Shown here: piece after piece, positions 29,676 to 37,671 of the stretch | Numbering within the stretch: the stretch's first letter is position 1 | Layout: each line of letters begins with the position of its first letter | Assembly (NCBI RefSeq): GCF_002138415.1 | Contig: NZ_CP015612.1 | Coordinates: 1,590,001 to 1,654,000 of the forward strand | DNA length: 64,000 nucleotides | From: Stenotrophomonas maltophilia | GTDB lineage: Bacteria > Pseudomonadota > Gammaproteobacteria > Xanthomonadales > Xanthomonadaceae | Direction: 5' to 3' | Program-made: the position numbers and the translations under genes | The notes under the pieces: generated by a model | Databases searched by the model: none | Told to the model about the DNA's origin: nothing | The model's input: only the letters and a program-made list of their open reading frames with translations

Positions 29676-31084
29676 ACGTCCAGCCCGTCCCGGACCTGCC
29701 CGAGTTCGCCACCTGGCTCAATGCCACCCCCTGCACCCTGACCGAACTGCGCGGTCGGCCGGTGGCGCTGTTGTTCGTCAACGCGGCCTCCGCCTGGAGC
29801 GCGCAACGCCTGGCCGAATTCGGCCAATGGCTGTCGCGCCACCCCGGCAAGCTGCAGCCGCTGGTGCTGCAGGTGCCGCGCTTCGACTTCGAACGCGACG
29901 CCGGTGCCGCACTGAAGCTGTTGCGTCGCCAGGGGCTGACCATGCCCGTGCTGCTCGATGCCGACTGGGACGGCTGGCGCCGCTTCGGCATCACCGCCTG
30001 GCCAACCCTGGTGCTGCTGGATGCGCAGGGCCGCGAGCAGCAACGGCTGGTGGGGCAGGGTGTACCCGGTGAGCTGGAGCGTGCCTTGAACGCGCTGTGC
30101 CAGGGCGCACCGTCGGCGCCGCCGCGCGGCGGCAGCGAACTGCACCCGGAACCCCGACAGGCGCTGCGCTTCCCGCTCGGCCTGGCGGTCAGCACCGAAC
30201 GCCTGTACATCGCCGACAGCGGCCATCACCGCATCCTTGAATGCAGCCATGGCGGCCGCATCCTGCGCCAGTTCGGGCTGGGCACCGCTGATTTCATGGA
30301 CGGCAACCTCGCCGAAGCGGCGTTCCACCGCCCGCAGGCGCTGGTGCTGGAGCGCGATTCGCTGTACGTCGCCGACACCGGCAACCACGCGGTGCGCCGC
30401 ATCAACCTGCTGACCGGCATCGTCGACACCCTGTGCGGCAATGGTCGCCCTGGTGCGCCGGTGGAAGGTCCGGTCGCGCAGGCGCGGCAGGTCTCGCTGG
30501 ACCATCCGGTCGGCCTGGCCATCGCCGACAACCAGCTGCACATCGCGATGGCCGGCGACAACCGTATCTGGAGCTACCACTTGGGCCAGCGCAGCCTGCA
30601 ATGGCGCGCCGGCAGTGGATCCATCGATGAACGTGATGGCAGCGGCCATCTTGCTGCCTTCGCCCAGCCGACCGCGCTGGCCGTGGTGCAGCAGGTGCTG
30701 TACGTGGCCGATGCATTGGGATCCTCGATCCGCGCGCTGCAACTGCGCGGCGACCTGGTGCAGACGCTGGTCGGGCAGGGGCCGTGGTGCTTCGGTAGTG
30801 AAGACGGCCCGCGTGCGCAGGCCAGCCTGCAGTTCCCGCAGGCGATTGCATTGAGCGCGGACGCCCCGCTGCTTTGGATTGCCGATACCGGCAACGGCCG
30901 CCTGCGCACGCTGCGCCTGGGCGGTGGCGAACTGACCACCCAGCCCCTGCCGCGTCGCCTGCATGGTCCGGCCGGGTTGGCGGTGGGCGCCGGGGCGGTG
31001 TGGATCGCCGAGACCGACGCCCACGCCGTGCTGCGATTCGACCCCGACAGCGGCGTGCTCAGCGAAGTGCCGATCAGCGAATGA
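29672..31084 (+). CDS. NHL-repeat protein with degenerate thioredoxin-like N-terminus
   Basis: 470 aa. Residues about 1-145 follow the thioredoxin/TlpA fold (RPVALLFVNAASAWSAQRL, RFGITAWPTLVLLDAQGREQQRLVG), but the CxxC active site reads SAWS, so it cannot do redox chemistry. Residues about 165-470 are NHL beta-propeller blades (LYIADSGHHRILE, LYVADTGNHAVRRI, LWIADTGNGRLRTL). The layout recalls eukaryotic NHLRC2. No signal peptide, so cytoplasmic. The start overlaps the phosphatase and its stop overlaps the uvrC ATG. Confidence 0.85.
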   Translation: MNVQPVPDLPEFATWLNATPCTLTELRGRPVALLFVNAASAWSAQRLAEFGQWLSRHPGKLQPLVLQVPRFDFERDAGAALKLLRRQGLTMPVLLDADWDGWRRFGITAWPTLVLLDAQGREQQRLVGQGVPGELERALNALCQGAPSAPPRGGSELHPEPRQALRFPLGLAVSTERLYIADSGHHRILECSHGGRILRQFGLGTADFMDGNLAEAAFHRPQALVLERDSLYVADTGNHAVRRINLLTGIVDTLCGNGRPGAPVEGPVAQARQVSLDHPVGLAIADNQLHIAMAGDNRIWSYHLGQRSLQWRAGSGSIDERDGSGHLAAFAQPTALAVVQQVLYVADALGSSIRALQLRGDLVQTLVGQGPWCFGSEDGPRAQASLQFPQAIALSADAPLLWIADTGNGRLRTLRLGGGELTTQPLPRRLHGPAGLAVGAGAVWIAETDAHAVLRFDPDSGVLSEVPISE

Positions 31085-32925
31085 CCGACGTTCCCGCTCC
31101 GGTCTTCGACGGCAAGGCCTTCGCGGCCCAGCTCAGCACCGCCCCCGGCGTGTACCGCATGTATGCCGCGGACGACACCCTGCTGTACGTGGGCAAGGCG
31201 CGCGCGCTGCGCAACCGTGTCGGCAGCTATTTCAACGGCAGCCCGAAGAACGCGCGGATCATGTCGATGATCTCGCAGATCACGCGCATGGACGTGACCG
31301 TGACGCGCTCGGAAGCCGAGGCGTTGCTGCTGGAAAACCAGCTGATCAAGTCGCTGTCGCCGCGTTACAACGTCTCGCTGCGCGACGACAAGACCTATCC
31401 GCATGTGCTGCTGACCCGCGAGGATTGGCCGCGCATCGCGCTGCATCGCGGCCCGCGCGCCATTCCCGGCCGCTATTTCGGGCCGTATCCCGGCGTCACC
31501 GCGGTGCGTGAAACGCTGAACCTGATGCACAAGCTGTTCAAGCTGCGCAGCTGCGAGGACAGCGTGTTCCGCAACCGCTCGCGGCCGTGCCTGCAGTACC
31601 AGATCGGGCGTTGCAGCGCGCCTTGCGTGGAGCTGGTGCCGGCGCCGGACTACGCCGAGTCGGTGCGTCGCGCCGCACTGTTCCTGGAAGGCAAGAGCGA
31701 CGAGCTGACCCGCGAGCTGGGCGAGCAGATGCAGGCCGCCAGCGAGGCGCTGGAGTTCGAGCAGGCCGCGCGTCTGCGCGACCTGATTTCTTCACTGCGC
31801 AGCATGCAGACCCGCCAGTACGTGGATGGTCGCGCCGCGGACCTCGACGTGCTGGCGGTGGCCATGCAGGGTTCGCAGGCCTGCGTGCTGCTGCTGGCCT
31901 TCCGTGATGGCCGCAACCTCGGCACCCGCCCGTTCTTCCCGCGCACCAACGGCGAAGAAAGCCCGGAGGAAGTGCTGGCCGCGTTCGTCTCGCAGTACTA
32001 CATCGAATTCGAGCCGCCGCGCGAGATCCTGCTGGATCGCGAGATTCCCGACGCCGACCTGCTGGTCGCCGCGCTGTCGGCCTCGGCCGAGCGCAAGGTG
32101 CAGCTGAAGTGGAATGTGCGCGGCGAGCGCGCCGGCTACGTGGAACTGGCCAGCCGCAACGCGCAGCTGACCCTGGCCACCGAACTTAACAGCCGCAACG
32201 CGCAGCACGCGCGCAGCGACGCGCTGCGCGACATGCTGGGTCTGGCCGAGCCGGTCAAGCGGGTCGAATGCTTCGACATCAGTCATACGCTGGGCGAGGC
32301 CACCGTGGCCTCGTGCGTGGTGTTCGACGCCGCCGGCCCGGTGCGCGCGCAATACCGCCGCTTCAACATCAGCGGCATCGAGCCGGGCGACGACTACGCC
32401 GCCATGCGCCAGGCCATCGACCGCCGTTTCCGCCGTGCGGTGGAAGAGCAGGGTGTGCTGCCGGACGTGCTGCTGATCGACGGCGGCGCCGGCCAGTTGG
32501 CTCAGGCCCAGGCCGCGCTGGCCGACCTCGGCGTGGAAGGCGTGCTGCTGGTGGGCGTGGCCAAGGGCGTGGAACGCCGCGCCGGCCACGAAGCGCTGGT
32601 GATGCCCGATGGCCGCGAGCTGCGCCCGGGCGCGGCCAACCCGGCGCTGCAGTTCATCCAGCAGGTACGCGACGAGGCGCACCGCTTCGCCATCACCGGC
32701 CACCGCGGCCGCCGCCAGAAGGCGCGGATGACCAGCAAGCTGGAGGACATCCCTGGTATCGGGCCGCGCCGCCGCGCCAGCCTGCTCAAGCATTTCGGCG
32801 GCCTGGTGGGCCTTAAAGCCGCTGGCGAAGCCGAAATCGCCAAGGTGGAAGGCATCAATGACGCCCTCGCGGCACGTATCTACGCTAACCTGCACGGGTT
32901 GGCCACGCCTGATGCGGCCGAGTAG
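31081..32925 (+). CDS. uvrC: Excinuclease ABC subunit C
   Basis: 614 aa, start ATG 31081 overlapping the previous stop. Makes both incisions in nucleotide excision repair. GIY-YIG nuclease (PGVYRMYAADDTLLYVGKA), four cysteines at the Fe-S site in RPCLQYQIGRCSAPC region, UVR motif (LEFEQAARLRDLI), RNase H-like C-terminal nuclease (ECFDISHTLGE, LLIDGGAGQL) and two HhH motifs (IPGIGPRRRASLLKHFGG). Confidence 0.97.
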   Translation: MTDVPAPVFDGKAFAAQLSTAPGVYRMYAADDTLLYVGKARALRNRVGSYFNGSPKNARIMSMISQITRMDVTVTRSEAEALLLENQLIKSLSPRYNVSLRDDKTYPHVLLTREDWPRIALHRGPRAIPGRYFGPYPGVTAVRETLNLMHKLFKLRSCEDSVFRNRSRPCLQYQIGRCSAPCVELVPAPDYAESVRRAALFLEGKSDELTRELGEQMQAASEALEFEQAARLRDLISSLRSMQTRQYVDGRAADLDVLAVAMQGSQACVLLLAFRDGRNLGTRPFFPRTNGEESPEEVLAAFVSQYYIEFEPPREILLDREIPDADLLVAALSASAERKVQLKWNVRGERAGYVELASRNAQLTLATELNSRNAQHARSDALRDMLGLAEPVKRVECFDISHTLGEATVASCVVFDAAGPVRAQYRRFNISGIEPGDDYAAMRQAIDRRFRRAVEEQGVLPDVLLIDGGAGQLAQAQAALADLGVEGVLLVGVAKGVERRAGHEALVMPDGRELRPGAANPALQFIQQVRDEAHRFAITGHRGRRQKARMTSKLEDIPGIGPRRRASLLKHFGGLVGLKAAGEAEIAKVEGINDALAARIYANLHGLATPDAAE

Positions 32926-32943
32926 AGAGAGAAGCACGCAAGC

Positions 32944-33570
32944 ATGAAGTTGACCCTGCCCACCTGGCTGACGTTGTTGCGGATCGTGATGATCCCGGTG
33001 CTGGTGCTGGTGTTCTACCTGCCCTACACCTGGACCAACTTCGCTTCGGCGGCGATCTTCGGCCTGGCCGCGATCACCGACTGGCTCGACGGCTGGATTG
33101 CTCGCCGTTACCAGCTGGAGTCGGCCTTCGGTGCCTTCCTCGACCCGGTCGCGGACAAGCTGATGGTGGCAGTGGCGCTGTTCCTGATTGTGCAGGGCCA
33201 CCCGACGCCGTGGATGGCGTTCTGGGCAGCGGTCATTGTCGGCCGTGAGATAGCGGTGTCGGCGCTGCGCGAGTGGATGGCCGAGCTGGGCCAGCGCGCC
33301 AAGGTACGCGTGGCGATGATCGGCAAGGTCAAGACCACCGCGCAGATGGTCGCGCTGCTGTGCCTGCTGTATTCGGTGGCCCCGAACGTGCCGGTGGAAG
33401 ACATCTGGATGGGCTGGCCGGTGTTCCACATCGGCGACTGGACCTTGGCCATTGCCGCCGTGCTGACCCTGTGGTCGGGCCTGCAGTACCTGCACGCCGC
33501 CTGGCCGAGCCTGCGCGATGACGAGCGCGCCGCGCGTGAGCGTGCGCGGCAGAAGAAGCTGGGCAACTGA
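32944..33570 (+). CDS. pgsA: CDP-diacylglycerol-glycerol-3-phosphate 3-phosphatidyltransferase
   Basis: 208 aa inner-membrane enzyme committing CDP-diacylglycerol to phosphatidylglycerol. The CDP-alcohol phosphotransferase motif is complete: DWLDGWIARR, then GAFLDPVADK. Several hydrophobic helices. uvrC-pgsA adjacency is widespread in gammaproteobacteria. Confidence 0.96.
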   Translation: MKLTLPTWLTLLRIVMIPVLVLVFYLPYTWTNFASAAIFGLAAITDWLDGWIARRYQLESAFGAFLDPVADKLMVAVALFLIVQGHPTPWMAFWAAVIVGREIAVSALREWMAELGQRAKVRVAMIGKVKTTAQMVALLCLLYSVAPNVPVEDIWMGWPVFHIGDWTLAIAAVLTLWSGLQYLHAAWPSLRDDERAARERARQKKLGN

Positions 33571-33575
33571 GCACC

Positions 33576-33614
33576 GGGGTCGGATCCCTTTCCGCAGGAA
33601 AGGGCTCTGACCCC
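33576..33614 (+). repeat. 39-nt hairpin repeat, copy 1
   Basis: Begins GGGGTCGGATCCC and ends GGGCTCTGACCCC, nearly fully self-complementary, with an apical stem CCCTTTCC/GGAAAGGG. A second copy lies at 63955-63993 with a different but still paired apical stem. It sits 5 nt after the pgsA stop, where it may also act as a 3' hairpin. Confidence 0.85.
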
Positions 33615-33626
33615 ATCGGTGCGTCT

Positions 33627-33727
33627 ATCCACGCATGGCGTGGATCTACTGGAAATGCTGCATCCACGGATGATACGGAACTATCGGTTTGCAGAGATGC
33701 TGTAGTAGATCCACGCCATGCGTGGAT
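33627..33727. repeat. SMAG-type REP pair in inverted orientation
   Basis: Two 23-nt units, at 33627-33649 and 33705-33727, are exact reverse complements of each other. Each is a GTAG-terminated palindrome (GTAGATCCACGCCATGCGTG...). The family matches the SMAG repeats reported for S. maltophilia. Such dimers fold into a long cruciform/RNA hairpin. Confidence 0.85.
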
Positions 33728-33766
33728 ACGTGGCGCCGGGCGCCTCGCAGGCCCTGAAAAAAGCGC

Positions 33767-33794
33767 TTGACGCCATCCTTGGAATAGGTAAAAT
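33767..33794 (+). promoter_or_regulatory. Promoter of tRNA-Gly copy 1
   Basis: TTGACG at 33767-33772, 16-nt spacer, TAAAAT at 33789-33794, 12 nt before the tRNA. Confidence 0.75.
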
Positions 33795-33806
33795 TTCGCC
33801 TCCCAA

Positions 33807-33882
<76 letters not shown>

Positions 33883-33895
33883 GATTCAAGAAAAG

Positions 33896-33919
33896 CGCTC
33901 CCGAAAGGGAGCGTTTTTC
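33896..33919 (+). terminator. Terminator of tRNA-Gly copy 1
   Basis: CGCTCCC/GGGAGCG stem on a GAAA loop followed by TTTTT. Confidence 0.9.
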
Positions 33920-34019
33920 GTTTGCACCCAACGCGCTTCATTGCCACTTCACCGTCGCTCCATCGCCCCGCCACATGAAGGTTGGATGCTGCATCCTTCG
34001 TTCCAAGGGTGGCGCCGCG

Positions 34020-35126
34020 ATGCCTCATCAATCCTCTGCCTACGACCACGATCTGGTCATCGTCGGCGCCAGTTTCGCCGGTGCCGCCTGCGCGTTGGCT
34101 GCTGTCCAATATGGACTGCGCGTCTGCGTACTCGAACGCAAGGCCGACCCCGGCGAGCGCCTGCACACCACCGGCATCGTGGTGAAGGAGGCGATGGAGC
34201 AGACCTGGCTGGGGCGCATGCCCGAACACCTGGTGCAACGCGTTGCCAATGTGCGCCTGTATGCGCCGAACCTGCGCAGCGTGTTGTTGGCTGCGCCGGG
34301 CTATTACTTCCTCACCACCGATACGCCGAACCTGATGCGCTGGCTGGCCAGCGAGCTGCGCGCGAATGGTGTCGACCTTCGCCTGCAGCAGTCCTTCACC
34401 GACGCCCATCGCAGTGGTGACGGCTGGCAGGTGGAAGGGGCAGGTCGGTGCGCCTACCTGGTCGGCGCCGATGGCGCACGCTCACGCGTTGCCCAGCGCA
34501 CCGGCCTCGGCCAGGTGCGTGACAACCTCTACGGCGTCGAACGTGAGTTTGCCGGCCTCCAGTTGCCGCAGGGCGACGCACTCCATTGCTTCGTCAGCAA
34601 GCGCTTTGCACCGGGTTACATCGGCTGGGTCGCACAGAACCCGACCGGGCTGCAGGTCGGCCTGGCGCTGCGCCATGACCCGAACCAGGTGCGGCCGCCT
34701 GATATCGATGGCTTTCTTGAGTACGTGCGCGATGTGGTCGGCATTCCGCCTTCGGCGCGTCCCTCGGCCACCCGCGCAGGCCTGGTGCCCTGCGGCCGGC
34801 CGGATGGGCCGATCACTGGCCAACGGCTGATCCTGACCGGCGACGCGGCGGGCATCGTCTCGCCATTGTCCGCCGGGGGCATCCATTCCTCGTGGCGGCA
34901 TGGCTGGGCGGTCGGCGAGGCGATTGCCCGCCATCTGCGCGGCCAAGGGGCGGGCGCCGAACGGGTAGCGCGGCAGGTGGCGCCGGCATTCCATGGCAAG
35001 TACCTGCTGCGCTGGGCGATGGATCATCTGCAGGCCGATTGGCCGCTCGATGCACTGCTGCATACAGCGGCCATGCGCCGCATCGCTGAGCAGGTCTACT
35101 TCCACCGACGTGGCCTGCGCACGTGA
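34020..35126 (+). CDS. FAD-dependent oxidoreductase, geranylgeranyl-reductase-like
   Basis: 368 aa. ATG 34020 is preceded by AAGGG 10 nt upstream; an in-frame ATG at 33975 lacks a site and is less likely. N-terminal dinucleotide-binding fold DLVIVGASFAGAACALAA (GxSxAG variant), ER at the end of beta2 (VCVLERKADPG), and the GD motif LILTGDAAGIVSPLSAGGIHSS typical of GGR/FixC-type flavoproteins. Substrate unknown; it could act on isoprenoid or quinone-like lipids. Stands alone between tRNA-Gly copy 1 and the hipBA pair. Confidence 0.83.
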   Translation: MPHQSSAYDHDLVIVGASFAGAACALAAVQYGLRVCVLERKADPGERLHTTGIVVKEAMEQTWLGRMPEHLVQRVANVRLYAPNLRSVLLAAPGYYFLTTDTPNLMRWLASELRANGVDLRLQQSFTDAHRSGDGWQVEGAGRCAYLVGADGARSRVAQRTGLGQVRDNLYGVEREFAGLQLPQGDALHCFVSKRFAPGYIGWVAQNPTGLQVGLALRHDPNQVRPPDIDGFLEYVRDVVGIPPSARPSATRAGLVPCGRPDGPITGQRLILTGDAAGIVSPLSAGGIHSSWRHGWAVGEAIARHLRGQGAGAERVARQVAPAFHGKYLLRWAMDHLQADWPLDALLHTAAMRRIAEQVYFHRRGLRT

Positions 35127-35215
35127 TGCGCATTTCGATGGGCATATAATTCCATGATTCTGTAGTTATTTGCATGAATACGCATATAAACAACAAAATT
35201 AGGGAATTAAATTCA

Positions 35216-35244
35216 TTGAACAGGGGTGGTGCCGATTCTATAAT
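35216..35244 (+). promoter_or_regulatory. Promoter of the hipBA operon
   Basis: TTGAAC at 35216-35221, exactly 17 nt, then consensus TATAAT at 35239-35244, in an AT-rich stretch (35145-35245) unlike the surrounding DNA. If used, the mRNA would start about 30 nt before hipB, and HipB-like protein probably binds here to autorepress. Confidence 0.75.
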
Positions 35245-35283
35245 TTGGGTGCCAACTGGCATGGGAAGAGGGTGGTGAGCGCT

Positions 35284-35601
35284 ATGTTGGATTTGGGCTT
35301 CAGCAAGCCCGGCGAGGTCGTCAAGCGACTCTGCGAGCGCTTGCGCACAGAGCGCATGGCGTTGGGCATGACACAGTCGGACCTGGCCGGGCGTGCCGGA
35401 ATCGGGACCAACACCGTGTCCAACCTGGAGGCCGGGCGCAATGTTGGCTTCGAGGCGGTGGTCCGCGTGGCGATGGTCCTTGGTCGGATCAACGAACTCG
35501 AAGGCCTGTTCCAGCCAAAGCTGGACAGCATCGAAGACATTCGGCGCTACGAAGAGGCCGCGAATCGCCTCCGGACGAAGAGGAAGCCCCGCAATGCCTG
35601 A
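35284..35601 (+). CDS. hipB: HipB-like XRE-family antitoxin/repressor
   Basis: 105 aa from ATG 35284; GTG 35275 or TTG 35245 are alternative starts, and the site GGTGAG is close to the ATG. HTH_3 domain: LCERLRTERMALGMTQSDLAGRAGIGTNTVSNLEAGRNVGFE. The C-terminal tail is basic (RLRTKRKPRNA). HipB neutralises HipA kinase and represses the operon. Overlaps the hipA start by 8 nt. Confidence 0.87.
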   Translation: MLDLGFSKPGEVVKRLCERLRTERMALGMTQSDLAGRAGIGTNTVSNLEAGRNVGFEAVVRVAMVLGRINELEGLFQPKLDSIEDIRRYEEAANRLRTKRKPRNA

Positions 35602-36877
35602 GCAAGTGAATGTCTTCTACGAGGGGTGGGGAGAACGATGGCTCTGGGGAACGCTGGTCTCAACCACCGCCCTGACCGGCCGCCCGCTGATCGCGTTCGA
35701 GTACAGCAACGAGGCCAGGCAAAGGGGGCTGGAGCTGTCTTCGTACAAGCTGCCGCTGGCCGGCCCTCCGTTGCGGCGGGATTTTCCGGACCATCAACTG
35801 CAACTGCCCGGGCCCGTGTATGACGCCTTGCCAGACGGCTGGGGCATGCTGCTGATGGACCGCATGTTCAGGCGCCGGAGGATCAGCACAGCACGCATCG
35901 GCCCGCTGCAACGTTTGGCCTACATCGGTGGCAACGCGATGGGGGCCATGACGTTTGAACCTGTGGCGCCCGAGGGCGAGGCGCCGCAGGTCCACATCCC
36001 GCTGGAGCAGCTTGCCGCCGAAGTGCAGGAGGTGCTCCGGGGAGAAGGTGGCGAATTTCTGCAGACCTTGCTGCTGGTGGGCGGCTCACCCCAAGGTGCA
36101 AGGCCCAAGGCACTTGTCTATCGCGATCCGCAGTTCGGTGGCTTCACCACAGCCGCCGAGCCAGGGTTCGAAGCCTGGCTGGTCAAGTTCCCGGCCAGAG
36201 AAGAGCATGCCGAGGTGTGCGCCATTGAAATGGTCTACGCCGAGTGCTTGCGCAGGTGCGGCATCGAGACCCCGGACACGCAGTACTTCAGCCTGCCCAA
36301 TGGGCTGGCCGCGTTCGCCAGCAAGCGCTTTGATCGCGACGATGGGTTGCGTGTACCCATGCAGAGTCTTGCCGCATTCACGGGCGCCAACTACCAGACG
36401 GCGGGGGCGTTGGACTATGTCAACTTCCTGCGCGCGACCCAGCTGTGTACCAATGACGTGCGGCAAATGGCCGTGGCCTTCGAGCGTGCGGTCTTCAACG
36501 TCGCCTTCAACAACCGGGACGACCATCCGAAGAATTTTGCCTACATCATGTCGCCGGATGGGCAATGGCGCTTGGCCCCGGCCTACGACGTGACCTTCTG
36601 CGAGGGACCCAACGGATATCACCAGATGGACGTCATGGGAGAGGCACTGGCGATTTCCCGTGCTGACATGCTTCGGCTTGCCGAGGAAGCAGAAGTGCAG
36701 CAGGGTGACGCCAGTCTGGTGATTGACGGCATTTGCGAGGTGGCCAGCCAATTCACCGAAATCGCCAACGGCATGTATTCAAACGTTATTGCTCAAGACA
36801 CCTTGAGCATGATCCAAGGGCGCATCAACGAGAACGTGGCTCTGCTGCAGCAAGTCCGGCGTGGCCTGCGGACCTGA
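35594..36877 (+). CDS. hipA: HipA-family serine/threonine kinase toxin
   Basis: 427 aa, close to the 440-aa family norm, with GAGGAAG upstream of ATG 35594. N-terminal couple-hipA domain (PLIAFEYS, GPVYDALPDGWGMLLMDR), Gly-rich loop LLVGGSPQGARPKALV with a Ser at the phospho-loop, lysine in WLVKFPA, catalytic loop FNNRDDHPKNFAYI and metal-binding LAPAYDVTFC. HipA kinases phosphorylate aminoacyl-tRNA synthetases (GltX in E. coli), causing growth arrest and persistence. All kinase residues appear intact, so the toxin is probably functional. Confidence 0.9.
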   Translation: MPEQVNVFYEGWGERWLWGTLVSTTALTGRPLIAFEYSNEARQRGLELSSYKLPLAGPPLRRDFPDHQLQLPGPVYDALPDGWGMLLMDRMFRRRRISTARIGPLQRLAYIGGNAMGAMTFEPVAPEGEAPQVHIPLEQLAAEVQEVLRGEGGEFLQTLLLVGGSPQGARPKALVYRDPQFGGFTTAAEPGFEAWLVKFPAREEHAEVCAIEMVYAECLRRCGIETPDTQYFSLPNGLAAFASKRFDRDDGLRVPMQSLAAFTGANYQTAGALDYVNFLRATQLCTNDVRQMAVAFERAVFNVAFNNRDDHPKNFAYIMSPDGQWRLAPAYDVTFCEGPNGYHQMDVMGEALAISRADMLRLAEEAEVQQGDASLVIDGICEVASQFTEIANGMYSNVIAQDTLSMIQGRINENVALLQQVRRGLRT

Positions 36878-36929
36878 AGTCCGGGCCAGGCGCCTGAACG
36901 CCGCCCTTCACTTCACGTGAAAATTCCTG

Positions 36930-36958
36930 TTGACGCCGTGCAGCAATATCGACACAAT
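36930..36958 (+). promoter_or_regulatory. Promoter of tRNA-Gly copy 2
   Basis: TTGACG at 36930-36935, 17-nt spacer, CACAAT at 36953-36958. The leader between -10 and tRNA is identical, bar one base, to that of copy 3. Confidence 0.72.
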
Positions 36959-36990
36959 AGCGCTCCTTCGACGCAGGTCGAACGAAATCT

Positions 36991-37066
<76 letters not shown>

Positions 37067-37074
37067 GATTCAAG

Positions 37075-37102
37075 AAAAACGCTCCCGAAAGGGGGCGTTT
37101 TT
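37075..37102 (+). terminator. Terminator of tRNA-Gly copy 2
   Basis: A 12-bp stem (37075-37086 with 37091-37102, one T-G wobble) on GAAA, its 3' arm ending in TTTTT. It is a close relative of the copy 1 terminator. Confidence 0.9.
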
Positions 37103-37133
37103 CGTTTGTCACACCGGTTGCACCACTGCCGCG

Positions 37134-37481
37134 CTAGCGTGGCTTGCCGGGCAGGGCGCTGCACCAGGTCCGGGCATCCTGCCGGTCGAAACCGGGGCAG
37201 CGGTTGTCCCGCTGGATGTAGACGTAGGGAACGTCGTCTTCGTAGGTGAAGTGGTAGTAGTAGGTCCGGTCCTTTCCGTACAGCCAGTAGTTCGACGAGC
37301 CCTGGTTGATGGCATACGGCTCGAAGGTGAAGATCGAGGATTCACCGGGGATGAAGTTACTGCGCTCCATCAGTAGCAGCATGGCGTTCGAGACCAGTGG
37401 GGTGGTCAGGACGAGCACGATCACGCCGACAGTCGCTGTCGTGATTGAGCCAATCAGTAGCCAGCGACGGGGACGTTTCAC
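37134..37481 (-). CDS. Small single-pass membrane protein of unknown function
   Basis: About 115 aa if a GTG at 37481 is the start; no strong Shine-Dalgarno site is visible and longer starts (ATG at 37673) cannot be excluded. One helix (WLLIGSITTATVGVIVLVLTTPLV) is followed by an extracytoplasmic domain rich in Tyr (SSNYWLYGKDRTYYYHFTYE) and two cysteines (NRCPGF, TWCSAL). No family recognised. Convergent with tRNA-Gly copy 2 and divergent from the efflux operon. Confidence 0.55.
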   Translation of the reverse strand: MKRPRRWLLIGSITTATVGVIVLVLTTPLVSNAMLLLMERSNFIPGESSIFTFEPYAINQGSSNYWLYGKDRTYYYHFTYEDDVPYVYIQRDNRCPGFDRQDARTWCSALPGKPR

Positions 37482-37671
37482 GCGAAGGCAGCATCGAAGC
37501 AAGGCAGTGCCGCAATGTGCAATACGCCGTGAAAGTCGTCCAGTGTTCCGTGCCGGGAACACATTGAAAGCGTAGTGAAAGACTGGGTCGGCGTTGCCTG
37601 AACCGCACGCGTGCTGTGACCTTTTTCGGACGATTTCTCCATGTTTGCTCCACAATCGCACGGTAGCCTTC

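Noticed and set aside
33576..33727. Short CRISPR array from the repeated palindromes
   Set aside because: Repeats are inverted REP/hairpin units with no regular spacers and no cas genes.
37357..37653. Alternative minus-strand ORF overlapping the small membrane protein
   Set aside because: It lacks hydrophobic or domain features; the overlapping frame encodes a proper membrane helix.
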